Shown: positions 1 through 8,584, numbered from the stretch's first letter. The stretch is DNA of 64,000 nt from Thauera sp. 28 (GCF_000310145.2 NZ_AMXA01000015.1:1-64000); one strand, 5' to 3'. Notes: generated from the letters alone by a model not told the origin. Program-made: numbers and translations.

Positions 1-70
1 CGGCTGGCGCCGCTCCCACGGCAAGACCGCGCACGCCGCAGCCCCGGTAGGAGCGGCGCCAGCCGCGAGC
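1..70. repeat. REP-like inverted pair (REPIN-like element)
   Basis: Two near-identical arms face each other. Positions 1-19 are the reverse complement of GTGGGAGCGGCGCCAGCCG, and positions 47-68 read GTAGGAGCGG then CGCCAGCCGCGA. The GTAG start followed by a GC-rich palindrome is the usual look of repetitive extragenic palindromic elements mobilised by RAYT transposases. No RAYT gene is in the window. The left arm is cut by the window edge, so the full element may be longer. Confidence 0.6.
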
Positions 71-194
71 CTTCGAAGGCGATCGCCCCCCGCGCATCCG
101 CCAACACTGCTGTGCCTCACCCCGTTGCCTTGCGGCTGGCACGGTTTTGCTTGAATGTGCTCTGAACTGAAGAAGCTCACCCGACTGGAGTGCG

Positions 195-1379
195 ATGCCG
201 ATGTCCCTGTCTGCCGATTCGACCCCGCCCGCGCCGAGCTCCGTGGCGCGCCCGGGCAATGCCGAACTGGTGGCGGATGAGGGCGGTGGCGTACTGCGCT
301 TGGGCGGGGACTGGACGCTGGCCCACTACAGGCGCCTGAACCAGGTGGTGGACCGCCTGCGCGGGCGCGCGGGCGAGGCTGCGCGTGTGGATCTGTCCGC
401 GCTGCTTGCGCTCGACACGGCTGGCGCGCAGCTCATCTGCGGGCTGCTCGGCAGCCAGCGCGTGGAGGTCTTGATGGCCGAGGCCGCGGATGTGCCCGCA
501 GAGCGCCGTGCGCTGCTCAGGGCCGTCGCGGCGGCGCTTTCCGGCCAGGACGGCGGCGGCGCACGCAGGCGCGGCAGCGCGCTGGGCGACGTGCTCGAGC
601 ATGTCGGGCGCACGATGGGCGTGTTCTGGCACCATGTTGTCGGGCTGGTCGGCTTCATCGGCCTCATCCTCGAGACCGCTGCACGTGTGATGCTGCAGCC
701 GCGGCGCTGGCGGGTCACCGCGCTGGTGGCGAACCTGGAGAAGACGGCGCTGGACGCCGTGCCGATCATCGCGCTGCTCACCTTCCTGGTGGGCGCGGTG
801 GTGGCCTTTCTCGGCGCGACCGTGCTCGCCGACTTCGGCGCCAGCATCTTCACCGTCGACCTGATTGCCTACTCCTTTCTGCGTGAGTTTGGCGTGCTGC
901 TCACCGCCATCATCGTCGCCGGCCGCACGGCGAGCGCCTTCACCGCGCAGATCGGCTCGATGCGGGCCAACGAAGAAGTGGACGCGATTCGTGTGCTCGG
1001 TCTCGATCCGGTCGAGCTGCTGGTGCTGCCGCGCGTGTTCGCGCTGATGCTGGCGCTGCCGATGCTGACCTTCGTCGCCATGGTGTCGGGCATCGTCGGC
1101 GGCATGCTGGTGTCGGCGCTCACGCTCGACATCTCGCCGGTGATGTTCCTGTCCCGGCTCGAAAGCAATGTCGGCCTCATCCACTTCCTGGTCGGCATGT
1201 CGAAGGCGCCGATCTTCGCCTTCCTGATCGCCGTCATCGGCTGCCTGGAGGGGCTGCGCGTGCAGGGCAGCGCGCAGTCGGTGGGCGAGCACACCACCTC
1301 GGCGGTGGTGCAGTCGATCTTCGTCGTCATCGTGGTCGATGCGATCGCCGCGCTGTTCTGCATGGAGATGGGCTGGTGA
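195..1379 (+). CDS. MCE-type lipid ABC transporter permease with fused STAS domain (MlaE family)
   Basis: Inner-membrane permease of an MCE/Mla-type transporter that moves phospholipids or other lipids between the membranes. The first 115 or so residues form a STAS-like domain (VDLSALLALDTAGAQLI region), equivalent to the separate MlaB protein of E. coli. Residues of about 140-394 are the MlaE permease with several hydrophobic segments and the conserved stretch around AQIGSMRANEEVDAI. ATG 195 lies only 4 nt after GGAG; ATG 201 has better spacing and could be the true start. Its stop overlaps the start of the ATPase gene (TGATG), so the two are probably translationally coupled. The substrate cannot be told from sequence. 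Confidence 0.92.
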   Translation: MPMSLSADSTPPAPSSVARPGNAELVADEGGGVLRLGGDWTLAHYRRLNQVVDRLRGRAGEAARVDLSALLALDTAGAQLICGLLGSQRVEVLMAEAADVPAERRALLRAVAAALSGQDGGGARRRGSALGDVLEHVGRTMGVFWHHVVGLVGFIGLILETAARVMLQPRRWRVTALVANLEKTALDAVPIIALLTFLVGAVVAFLGATVLADFGASIFTVDLIAYSFLREFGVLLTAIIVAGRTASAFTAQIGSMRANEEVDAIRVLGLDPVELLVLPRVFALMLALPMLTFVAMVSGIVGGMLVSALTLDISPVMFLSRLESNVGLIHFLVGMSKAPIFAFLIAVIGCLEGLRVQGSAQSVGEHTTSAVVQSIFVVIVVDAIAALFCMEMGW

Positions 1380-2191
1380 TGAAGGCGCAGGCGAACGTGG
1401 CCGACAACATCATCGAGGTGCGCGATGTGCGCAACCAGTTCGGCAGCCAGGTGGTGCACGATGCACTCGACCTCGACGTGCGCCGCGGCGAGATCCTGAG
1501 CATCGTGGGCGGCTCGGGCACCGGCAAGTCGGTGCTGTTGCGCACGATCGTGGGCTTGAACCGACCGCGTGCGGGGAAGGTGCGGGTGTTCGGCGAGGAT
1601 CTGCTGGCGCTGCCGCCGGCACGGCGCATGGCGGTGGAGCGCCGTTTCGGCGTGCTGTTCCAGAAGGGGGCGCTGTTTTCCTCGCTGACGGTGGCCGAGA
1701 ACGTGGCACTGCCGCTGATCGAGCATGCCGGCCTGGGGGCGCGCGAGGCGGCGCAGCTGGCGGCGCTCAAGATCGCCCTTGCCGGCCTGCCGGCGCTGGC
1801 GGGCGACAAGTACCCGTCGGACCTGTCGGGCGGCATGGTCAAGCGCGCCGCCCTGGCGCGGGCGCTTGCGCTCGACCCGGACATTCTGTTTCTGGATGAG
1901 CCCACCGCCGGGCTGGACCCGATCGGTGCGGCGGCCTTCGACCAGCTCATCCTCACCCTGCGCGATGCGCTCGGGCTCACGGTGTTCATCGTCACCCACG
2001 ACCTGGACACCATCTACACCATCACCGACCGCGTGGCCGTGCTGGCGCAGAAGAAGGTGCTGGTCAATGCCGGCCTCGACGACGTTGCCGCCTTCGACGA
2101 CGCCTGGATCCGCGAATACTTCCACGGCCCGCGCGGCCGTGCCGCAGCGCAGGCGGTGAGTGCCGCCGCTGTCCGAACGGAGAATGCCTGA
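1379..2191 (+). CDS. MCE-type lipid ABC transporter ATP-binding protein (MlaF family)
   Basis: Cytoplasmic ATPase that powers the permease encoded just upstream. Walker A is GGSGTGKS at residues 44-51. The signature LSGGM lies near residue 150, followed by Walker B LFLDEP and the D-loop GLDP. The H-loop histidine is in IVTHDLDT. At 270 aa it has the normal MlaF length. I chose ATG 1379, which overlaps the permease stop by one base; a GTG at 1376 is one codon upstream. The end overlaps the leader of the MCE gene, consistent with one operon of permease, ATPase, MCE protein and lipoprotein. Confidence 0.93.
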   Translation: MKAQANVADNIIEVRDVRNQFGSQVVHDALDLDVRRGEILSIVGGSGTGKSVLLRTIVGLNRPRAGKVRVFGEDLLALPPARRMAVERRFGVLFQKGALFSSLTVAENVALPLIEHAGLGAREAAQLAALKIALAGLPALAGDKYPSDLSGGMVKRAALARALALDPDILFLDEPTAGLDPIGAAAFDQLILTLRDALGLTVFIVTHDLDTIYTITDRVAVLAQKKVLVNAGLDDVAAFDDAWIREYFHGPRGRAAAQAVSAAAVRTENA

Positions 2192-2192
2192 C

Positions 2193-3134
2193 ATGGAAAC
2201 ACGCGCCCATCACGTCCTGATCGGCCTGTTCACGGTGACCATCATCGGCGCCGCGCTCATCTTTGCGCTATGGCTGGCCAAGGCCGACAGCGACCGCCAG
2301 TTCGAGGTCTACGACATCGTCTTCCAGGAGGCCGTCACCGGCCTGTCGCGCGGCAGCACGGTCGAGTTCAATGGCATCCGCATCGGTGATGTCACCGGGT
2401 TGCGCCTGGACCCGCAGGATGCCCACCGCGTCATCGCCCGCGTGCGTGTCGACAGCGAAGCGCCGGTGCGCAGCGACACCCGTGCGCGCCTGGTGCCGGC
2501 GGGCATCACCGGCATCTCGATCATCCGCCTCACCAGCGGCGATGAGCCGACGAGCACCAAGCTGCAGGGCAGCGACGACGACGTGCCGCAGATCATCGCG
2601 ACGCCCTCGCCGATGAGCCGCCTGCTCGCCGATGGCGAGGACGCCGTCTTCAACATCAACGAGCTGCTCATGCAGGCGCGCGCACTGTTGTCCGCTGACA
2701 ACGTCGCGCTCATCGGCCGCATGCTGCAGCACATGGAGACCACGACCGCCAGCCTGGCCGAGCAGCGCGGCGATGTGGGCGAGGCGCTGCGCCAGCTCAC
2801 CCTCGCCAGCCAGCAGGCCAATGCCGCGCTGGCCGAGGCGACGCGGGCGATGGGCGCCGCCAACCGCCTGATCGACGTGCAGGGCGCGCGCACCCTGGAG
2901 AGCGCCGAGCGCTCGATGATCGCCTTCGAACGCGCCATGGGTACGCTCGACAGCCTCGTCGCCGATAACCGTGATGCACTCGACGGCGGCGTGCGTGCGC
3001 TGGCCGAGCTTGGCCCGGCGATCGGCGAACTGCGCACCACGCTCGCTTCGCTGCGCGCGATTACCCGCCAGCTCGAGGACCGCCCTGCCGACTATCTGCT
3101 CGGGCTCGAACCGACCAAGGAATTCACGCCATGA
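2193..3134 (+). CDS. MCE domain protein, lipid transporter substrate-binding subunit (MlaD family)
   Basis: Membrane-anchored periplasmic MCE protein, expected to form a ring on the permease and pass lipid through its pore. One N-terminal membrane segment (about residues 8-28) is followed by a single MCE domain (about 35-120, with VEFNGIRIGDVTGL and ARLVPAGITGISII). A long helical C-terminal part of about 190 residues follows, as in MlaD/PqiB relatives with extended tunnels. At 313 aa it is longer than E. coli MlaD. ATG 2193 sits 10 nt after GGAG and 1 nt past the ATPase stop, so it is preferred over the upstream GTG 2160 and ATG 2184. Its stop overlaps the next gene. Confidence 0.92.
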   Translation: METRAHHVLIGLFTVTIIGAALIFALWLAKADSDRQFEVYDIVFQEAVTGLSRGSTVEFNGIRIGDVTGLRLDPQDAHRVIARVRVDSEAPVRSDTRARLVPAGITGISIIRLTSGDEPTSTKLQGSDDDVPQIIATPSPMSRLLADGEDAVFNINELLMQARALLSADNVALIGRMLQHMETTTASLAEQRGDVGEALRQLTLASQQANAALAEATRAMGAANRLIDVQGARTLESAERSMIAFERAMGTLDSLVADNRDALDGGVRALAELGPAIGELRTTLASLRAITRQLEDRPADYLLGLEPTKEFTP

Positions 3135-3793
3135 AGCTCACCATGAAGCACACCGACCGCGCCCGGCGGGCGTTCGTGCGCCTGCGTGGGGCAACGGCTT
3201 CGGCCGCCGCCCTGGCGCTGCTCTCGGCCTGCACCATCCTGCCCAAGGCCGAGCCGCTCGACGTCTACTTGCTGCCTGCGGAGCAGGCGTCTGTACAAGG
3301 CACGGGTGCGCGCGCCGATGCCGCCTCCATGCCGGTATCGCTGCGCATTGCGCGTCCTGCAGCGGGTGTGCATCTGGCCGGCCAGCGCATCGTCGTCCTG
3401 CCCGAGGACAACCGCGTCAGCATTTACAAGGGCGCGGGCTGGAGCGACCCCGCGCCCATCCTGGTGCGCAACCGCCTGCTCGACGCCTTCCGCGCCGACG
3501 GGCGCATCGCCGCACTGAGCACCGACGAGCGCCGTCTGCACGCCGACTTCGAGATCGACAGCGATCTGCGCGCCTTCCAGAGCGAATACCGCGACGGCAG
3601 GCCCGAGGTAGTCGTGCGCCTCGATGTGCGCCTGTATCGCCCGGACACCCAGCGCATCGTCGCCAGCCAGCGCTTCGAGTTCCGCCAGGCGGCGACCGAC
3701 ACCGCGGTGCCGGCTGTGGTGCAGGCCTTCGGCCAGGCGTCCGACGCCCTGGCGCTGGCCGTGGTCGAGTGGGCGGTCGCAGCGATGCGCTGA
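3131..3793 (+). CDS. ABC-type transport auxiliary lipoprotein (PqiC-like)
   Basis: Predicted outer-membrane lipoprotein that partners the MCE transporter. The signal peptide ends in a lipobox LSAC at about residues 33-36, with acylation on the Cys. The mature part resembles the ABC_trans_aux/PqiC family: an early DVYLLPAEQ stretch and later LRIARPAAGVHLAGQRIVV. At 220 aa it is in the family range. It overlaps the MCE gene by 4 bp (ATGA), so it is the last gene of the four-gene operon. Two further ATGs near the start (the second at codon 5) make the exact start uncertain by a few codons. Confidence 0.85.
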   Translation: MKLTMKHTDRARRAFVRLRGATASAAALALLSACTILPKAEPLDVYLLPAEQASVQGTGARADAASMPVSLRIARPAAGVHLAGQRIVVLPEDNRVSIYKGAGWSDPAPILVRNRLLDAFRADGRIAALSTDERRLHADFEIDSDLRAFQSEYRDGRPEVVVRLDVRLYRPDTQRIVASQRFEFRQAATDTAVPAVVQAFGQASDALALAVVEWAVAAMR

Positions 3794-3812
3794 CGGCAGC
3801 GGCGGCTGTCGT

Positions 3813-4499
3813 CTAGCGCGCGCCGCCTACCAGGGCCTTGATCCAGGCGCCGATATCGGCCACTTCTTGCAGGCACACCGAGTGGGGCATGTTGTAGGTG
3901 TGCCACTCGGGCTCGAGGCCAAGCGTCTGCAGCAGACCAAGGGCCTGGGTACCCAGTTCGAGCGCGACGACGTCATCCTGCGTCCCGTGCGCGGCGAAGA
4001 CCGGGATCTGCCGGTTTGCCTCGGTCAGCTCATCGACGAGCAGGCGGGCGCTCGGGATGTAGGTCGATAGCGCGACGATGCCCGCCAGTGGCACCGGATG
4101 GGTGAGCGCGCTCAGATAGGCGACCGCGCCGCCCTGCGAGAAGCCTGCGAGGATGATGCGGTCGCTCGTGATGCCGCGCCCGTTCTCGTGTTCGATGAGC
4201 TGGCGGACGTAGGCGCGCGATTCGAGCAGGCCGCCTTCGTCGATCTGCCGGCTGGCCGGCGCGAGCGAGATGATGTCGTACCAGGCGCGCATCACGTAGC
4301 CGCCATTGCAGGTCACCGGGCGCAAGGGCGCGTGCGGAAAGATGAAGCGCAGGGCTGGTGCGTCGGCAAGGCCGAGCTCGGGCACGACGGGTTCGAAGTC
4401 GCTGCCATCGGCGCCCAGGCCGTGCAGCCAGATCACCGACCACTGCGGGTTGGGGCCGGTCTCGACTTCGAGGGGTGTGGTGTCCGGGGTGAAGCGCAT
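3813..4499 (-). CDS. Carboxylesterase / phospholipase of the alpha/beta hydrolase fold
   Basis: Soluble serine hydrolase of the Abhydrolase_2 group (carboxylesterase II / acyl-protein thioesterase-like). The nucleophile elbow is GFSQGG with Ser121. The probable acid is Asp175 or Asp176 in HGTQDDV, and the probable base is His206 in NMPHSVC. The oxyanion region is WLHGLGADGSDF. At 228 aa it has the usual length. I chose ATG 4499 because GGAG lies about 8 nt upstream and the family begins here; the frame stays open for 38 more codons upstream, but those are not conserved-looking. It converges on the lipid transporter operon with only about 20 bp between stops. Confidence 0.9.
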   Translation of the reverse strand: MRFTPDTTPLEVETGPNPQWSVIWLHGLGADGSDFEPVVPELGLADAPALRFIFPHAPLRPVTCNGGYVMRAWYDIISLAPASRQIDEGGLLESRAYVRQLIEHENGRGITSDRIILAGFSQGGAVAYLSALTHPVPLAGIVALSTYIPSARLLVDELTEANRQIPVFAAHGTQDDVVALELGTQALGLLQTLGLEPEWHTYNMPHSVCLQEVADIGAWIKALVGGAR

Positions 4500-5154
4500 G
4501 GTTCGATACTCCGGGTGGTGGGGGGCGGCAACACGGGCGCGCGCCTGTTGCCGGGGTGTGTTCTCAACCATCGGCCGCCTGAGGTTCCGGTGGCGACGAT
4601 TGGCTGCCAGCAAGCGGTGGAAGACGAGATAGCCCGCGAACTGGGGTAACTGCGCGGCTACGATAAGGCCTTCGCGCAGTTGGATCCAGAGTTCGATCGG
4701 CCAAGCAAGGCGCTGTCGGCTTTGATCCGCATGGCGCAGTCGAGCCAGGGGCGGCGCTCTGCGAGGCGGCGAGAGCCGTTTCGATCTGACTGGCGAGATG
4801 CTGGACCTTGCTGAGGAAGGGGCGCGCGAGTCGTTTGCGCCTCATCGCGGGGGAGGGGGCGGAGGCAAGGTAGGTTTGCGTGCCTGTCGACTCGAATGCT
4901 GCGAAAGCTCGATGCTGTGAGGACAGTTCGAGCGTTGGAGTGATTTTTTGAGTTCGGCGGGGGCGGCGGGTGGGATATGAGGATCGGGTTGTCGGCCATT
5001 GCAGCCGCATGCCCCCTTCTTATACGGAGGCTGGTCCAAGGAGCAAAGCCGACATCGCAGCGACATGAAAATCCGGGCGACTCGAGGTATCTGCATCCTG
5101 GTCTTTGATTGGTCGTCGTACAATCCACCGATCGACGCCAACTACGCAAACGCC
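4500..5154. other. Long intergenic stretch, no recognised gene
   Basis: About 650 bp between the esterase start and the ParB-like gene. Minus-strand open frames here (for example 4658-5149) have no recognisable domain or good ribosome site, and their codon use does not look like a gene. Composition changes within this stretch from strongly GC-rich to more mixed, so it may hold the left border of an acquired segment. I see no terminator, RNA gene or clear repeat. Confidence 0.4.
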
Positions 5155-6630
5155 ATGAGCCGGAATCGCTACTACAACGTCACAGACCTCAGCATCGAAG
5201 ATCTTCTTCTCGACACGCACAATCCGCGCATCCGGCACGGCGCCGACCAGGCCGACTGCATCGCGCGGCTGATGCGAGACAAATACCCCCTACTCAACCT
5301 GATCCGGGATATCGCTAGCAAGGGGCTGACTCCGGAACATATCCTCGTGTCGAAAACGGAAGATGGAAAATGGCGGGTTCGCGATGGTAACCGGCGCATC
5401 GCCTCGCTCAAGTTACTCAACCGCCCGACTCTGGCCCAGGCCGATGCCCAATTCGCCAGCCAGATCAGCCAGATCGCCGACGAGCACAAGGCGAATATCC
5501 CGACCGCTATCAGTTGCCTAGCCTGTGACGACGAGGCCACGATTCTCGACTACGTCGAGCGCAAGCACACCGGAGAGAACGCTGGTGTCGGGCAAAAGGC
5601 TTGGGAGGCCATGCTCATTTCCCTGTTCAAGCTCGAAAAGAGCGAGACCGACCAGCATCGGCGTGCGGCCCAGCTGCTGCTTTGGGCGGAAACCCAAGGG
5701 CTGCCCATCGACGACGATTTTCCGATCACTACCCTCACACGCGGCCTAAACACCGACACGTTGGAGCTGATCGGCTTCCGCGTCGACAATGATGAGTTGG
5801 TGCCCACGCTGACAATCCCTCAGGCGTACGCACTGAGCACCCGCGTGATCAACGATATCGCCACGGGCCGGGTTAATGTGGCCCGCGACGGCGGCACTGG
5901 ATCGATTTACAGCAGCGAACGGCGCGATGCGTACTTCAGGCAAGTTCGCCAAGACATAGGCCCCGCGCACCCAAGCGACCAACCCGGACTGCCACCGCAC
6001 AACGACAACTCGGACGATAGCGGCCACCACGCCGCTGATGGCCTCCTACCTTCCCATGCGAATGGAAACAGCACGCCTGGCAGCCCCGCCGGCGACAATG
6101 CCGCCGACCAAGGCAATGCACCGCCGCCCGGCGGCACTCCCCTCAGTGCGGGCGGCAACGCGCCACGCCAGCCCAGCCCGGCGACGCTGCCGCAAAACCG
6201 GAAATGTCTCTTCGGCCCACGGAAGAATGCATCACCCGGTATCGCGATTCCGTCTAGTGAAACCAAGGCGCAGTCGATCATCGTCGAGCTACGGCAACTG
6301 AACCCCCACGACACACCGTTAGCCACGACCATGCTGCTGCGCGCGCTCATCGAACTGAGCAACAACCGCTACCGGCAAAAGCACCAGTTACGTGAAGAGC
6401 AACACTTGCACACCGGCATTGCTAACACCGCCGATCACATGAAAACCGCCGGACTGCTCAACCAGCACCAGCACGATGCGGTCACGAGCCACACCCGTGG
6501 CACCGTCGGCTTACTGCACATCAAGACCCTGCAGCACCACATCCACCGCTCGACCTTTCACCCGAACGGTCAGACGCTCAATACTCTCTGGGACGAAATC
6601 GGCTGCTTCGTCACCGCCTGCTGGCGTTGA
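5155..6630 (+). CDS. ParB/Srx-like N-terminal domain protein of unknown function
   Basis: The N-terminal 120 or so residues look like the ParB/sulfiredoxin fold: LSIEDLLLDTHNPRI, then KWRVRDGNRRIASLKLL with the RDGNRR motif at 76-81. The middle (about 260-345) is Pro/Gly/Asn/Asp-rich and probably disordered. The C-terminal 130 residues are helical and contain RYRQKH (Arg405, His410), which fits an R-x4-H pattern as in HEPN RNases; this match is weak. It does not look like a chromosomal partition ParB, having no ParA partner and no KorB/HTH part that I can see. The start is uncertain: ATG 5155 is chosen because the ParB-like domain follows directly, but the frame is open from 4999 and ATG 5065 is possible. 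Codon use and base composition differ from neighbours, which suggests transfer. Confidence 0.75.
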   Translation: MSRNRYYNVTDLSIEDLLLDTHNPRIRHGADQADCIARLMRDKYPLLNLIRDIASKGLTPEHILVSKTEDGKWRVRDGNRRIASLKLLNRPTLAQADAQFASQISQIADEHKANIPTAISCLACDDEATILDYVERKHTGENAGVGQKAWEAMLISLFKLEKSETDQHRRAAQLLLWAETQGLPIDDDFPITTLTRGLNTDTLELIGFRVDNDELVPTLTIPQAYALSTRVINDIATGRVNVARDGGTGSIYSSERRDAYFRQVRQDIGPAHPSDQPGLPPHNDNSDDSGHHAADGLLPSHANGNSTPGSPAGDNAADQGNAPPPGGTPLSAGGNAPRQPSPATLPQNRKCLFGPRKNASPGIAIPSSETKAQSIIVELRQLNPHDTPLATTMLLRALIELSNNRYRQKHQLREEQHLHTGIANTADHMKTAGLLNQHQHDAVTSHTRGTVGLLHIKTLQHHIHRSTFHPNGQTLNTLWDEIGCFVTACWR

Positions 6631-6765
6631 TCGAGCACGGTTCAGGTGCGAGCGAGACGAAGCAGGCCGCAATAGTGGTCCGTCATAGCGCTCAAGTCAG
6701 GTGGATAACCGCTCAAATCAGACAATCAAGAACGAGCAGGTCCACACCGAATCGTTTGATGCGCC
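6631..6765. other. Convergent intergenic spacer with a short direct repeat
   Basis: Spacer between the ends of the ParB-like and methylase genes. It holds two copies of CGCTCAARTCAG, at 6689-6700 and 6710-6721, differing at one base. No clear hairpin plus T-run terminator is visible. Confidence 0.4.
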
Positions 6766-7665
6766 CTAGACGTTCCGCCGCGTCATCGTGGGCCCCTCCG
6801 GCAGCATTTCTAGATTGCCGTAATACATCAGCTCCGTGGCCAGCGGCCGGGCTCCGGCGGTCGAGTAGTACAACGAAAAATCCACGCCATCGCAATCGTG
6901 GTACAGCAGACGAATCTCCGGGCAATCGTCGTAGGTCACTAGCCAGGGCGAACGGATCTCGCTGACCGCTGCCGCAATGCGCACATGGTCTTCCGGCTTG
7001 TAGTGGTTACGGTAGAGCTGACTGCCCTTCTGGTAATACGGAGGATCCAGATAAGTCAGGCTCTTAGCTGGAAGGTCGCCGCGCATTCCCTCCAGCAGGT
7101 CGAGAGCATCTTCTTGGTACAGCGAAATATGCCGCTTCAGGCTGGCAATCAGGCGGATGCGCGCCGACAGGTTCTCTTTGTTAAAGCGCGCATCAATGGG
7201 ATAGGGCCCATTCTGCTGCCGGCCGCCAATCACACCGCCTTTGAGGATACCTGAGCGATTGGTACGATTGAGAAAAAAGGTGGCAAACCCCACCTCGGTG
7301 GGCGAAAAGCTCTCCGGCGTTGCTAGCACAGCCTTCTGGCGTTCCCATGAGGCGATGGTCACCGGCGTCTCGTCGATCAGGCGCAACAGACCGGCGGCAT
7401 CGTTAAGGACCGCCCACCAAAACGCATGTACGACCGGATCAAGATCATTGATGGCGATATGGTCGACATAGCCGGATGACAGCAGATAGATAGCCGCGCC
7501 AGCTCCCCCGGCATACGGCTCGACATACCAGCCACCGCTAATGCGGTTATGGCGCATTAGCCGCGCCAGCCAAGGCCCGAGCCGCCCCTTGCCCCCAGGA
7601 TAACGCAGAGGTGTGGCGAAATTCCCGCCAGCCGGCGCAGGTCTATTAGTGCGTGCTGTCTTCAT
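6766..7665 (-). CDS. DNA adenine methylase (D12 class N6-adenine methyltransferase)
   Basis: Transfers a methyl group from S-adenosylmethionine to adenine N6 in a specific DNA site; the site is not predictable here. Family motifs are all present: FATPLRYPGGKG at residues 16-27, the SAM-binding EPYAGGAGA at 49-57, and the catalytic DPPY at 207-210. At 299 aa it has a normal Dam length. ATG 7665 has a strong GGGAGAG 3 nt or so upstream; an alternative start 13 codons earlier has none. No restriction endonuclease gene is adjacent. It converges on the ParB-like gene and shares its lower-GC composition, so the two may have arrived together. Confidence 0.93.
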   Translation of the reverse strand: MKTARTNRPAPAGGNFATPLRYPGGKGRLGPWLARLMRHNRISGGWYVEPYAGGAGAAIYLLSSGYVDHIAINDLDPVVHAFWWAVLNDAAGLLRLIDETPVTIASWERQKAVLATPESFSPTEVGFATFFLNRTNRSGILKGGVIGGRQQNGPYPIDARFNKENLSARIRLIASLKRHISLYQEDALDLLEGMRGDLPAKSLTYLDPPYYQKGSQLYRNHYKPEDHVRIAAAVSEIRSPWLVTYDDCPEIRLLYHDCDGVDFSLYYSTAGARPLATELMYYGNLEMLPEGPTMTRRNV

Positions 7666-7980
7666 ATCTCTCCCAGTGCGAATTGTAACGTTCGGCGCTA
7701 GCACGTCATAGCGTCATCCTCGGACTCTTGTTAATTGTTCTTGCCGCGTGTTGCTAGCCCCAGGAGCGCATCATGACGAATGCGCCTCATCGCCAGCAAG
7801 TTAAGGGCAGCCCTCCCAACGGCGGCTTCCCACGCCAGACCGGCCGGCGTAATAGGCTGTGTCGAACGCCGGCTTCGGCCGACAACCCGTCGCCCACCCC
7901 TTGGAATCTACTGCAGGCTCCAGTTACAGTCTGGCGGCAGATGCGTCGAGGACGTGTCGCTATCGAACGGTAAAGGCTCG
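7666..7980. other. Intergenic stretch, no confident gene
   Basis: About 315 bp between the divergent methylase and DUF3820 genes. A 66-codon frame (7773-7973) begins after AGGAG but is rich in Pro, Arg and Asn with no recognisable fold, so I do not call it. Promoters for both flanking genes are presumably here, but none is clear by eye. Confidence 0.35.
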
Positions 7981-8211
7981 ATGAAACCTGAGTTGCTTGA
8001 ACTGCTACTTACCCGTGAGATGCCCTTTGGCAAGTACAAGGGCCGGATCATCGCTGACCTGCCCGGGGCCTATCTGGCGTGGTTCGCAAGGCAGGGCTTT
8101 CCGTCAGGGGAGCTTGGGCAGTTGCTGGCCTTGATGCATGAGCTCGACCATAACAATCTGGTCGGCCTGCTGGAGCCGCTGCGCAGGCGCGGTAAGGGCG
8201 CGAGTGACTAG
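7981..8211 (+). CDS. DUF3820 family small protein
   Basis: A 76-residue cytoplasmic protein. The core MPFGKYKGRIIADLPGAYL then WFARQGFPSGELGQLL is the DUF3820 signature, a small conserved bacterial family sometimes annotated as a putative quorum-sensing-regulated virulence factor. Its biochemical role is unknown. ATG 7981 is chosen since the domain starts within 20 residues; the frame stays open further upstream to about 7780 but that part is not domain-like. AAAGG lies about 5 nt before the start. Confidence 0.8.
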   Translation: MKPELLELLLTREMPFGKYKGRIIADLPGAYLAWFARQGFPSGELGQLLALMHELDHNNLVGLLEPLRRRGKGASD

Positions 8212-8434
8212 GTGGGCTGCGCCGCCTGTGTGTTGTGTTGTCCCCAGCAGTCGGGGATAGAGGTGTGGGCAGGCTTGTGGATAAGTGTCGCGATCCGGTG
8301 CCAGCCAAGGGAATGCGAACGCTGCCTATTGATGAGGCGGTGGGGCTGTGAGGGGGCAGTCTGGGGGCAATGAGATTGTCTCGACCCCGTCGCGTGGGCC
8401 TGTGGCCGTGCTTGGGAGAGGCCGCTTTGGAATG

Positions 8435-8474
8435 CAAAAAAGCCCTGCAAGTCTATGATTTGCAGGGCTTTTTC
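8435..8474. terminator. Bidirectional intrinsic terminator downstream of tRNA-Ser
   Basis: A perfect 12-bp stem pairs AAAGCCCTGCAA (8439-8450) with TTGCAGGGCTTT (8459-8470) around an 8-nt loop. An A-run lies on the left and a T-run on the right. It lies just past the 3' end of tRNA-Ser and can stop transcription from both sides. Confidence 0.85.
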
Positions 8475-8481
8475 TGTGTTC

Positions 8482-8572
8482 TGGCGGACAGGGCGGGATT
8501 CGAACCCGCGTTGGGATATTATCCCAAACACGCTTTCCAGGCGTGCGACTTAAACCACTCATCCACCTGTCC
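8482..8572 (-). tRNA. tRNA-Ser (anticodon GGA)
   Basis: The minus strand reads GGACAGG at the 5' end, pairing with CCTGTCC before the discriminator G and an encoded CCA. The anticodon loop sequence CCTGGAAAG gives anticodon GGA. The T arm carries GGTTCGAATCC. The long variable arm expected of a class II tRNA is present, and the length of 91 nt with CCA fits tRNA-Ser. It decodes UCC/UCU. Confidence 0.95.
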
Positions 8573-8584
8573 AGGAAGTCGGCC

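Noticed and set aside
4658-5149. Minus-strand open frame in the intergenic stretch before the ParB-like gene
   Set aside because: No domain, no ribosome site and erratic composition. It could be a degraded gene but nothing shows which.
7773-7973. 66-codon plus-strand frame after AGGAG
   Set aside because: Pro/Arg/Asn-rich with no fold or homologue that I recognise. The ribosome site is decent, so it is kept here as undecided but not called.
8212-8434. Possible further gene between DUF3820 and the tRNA terminator
   Set aside because: Only short frames in both directions, none with a domain or start site.
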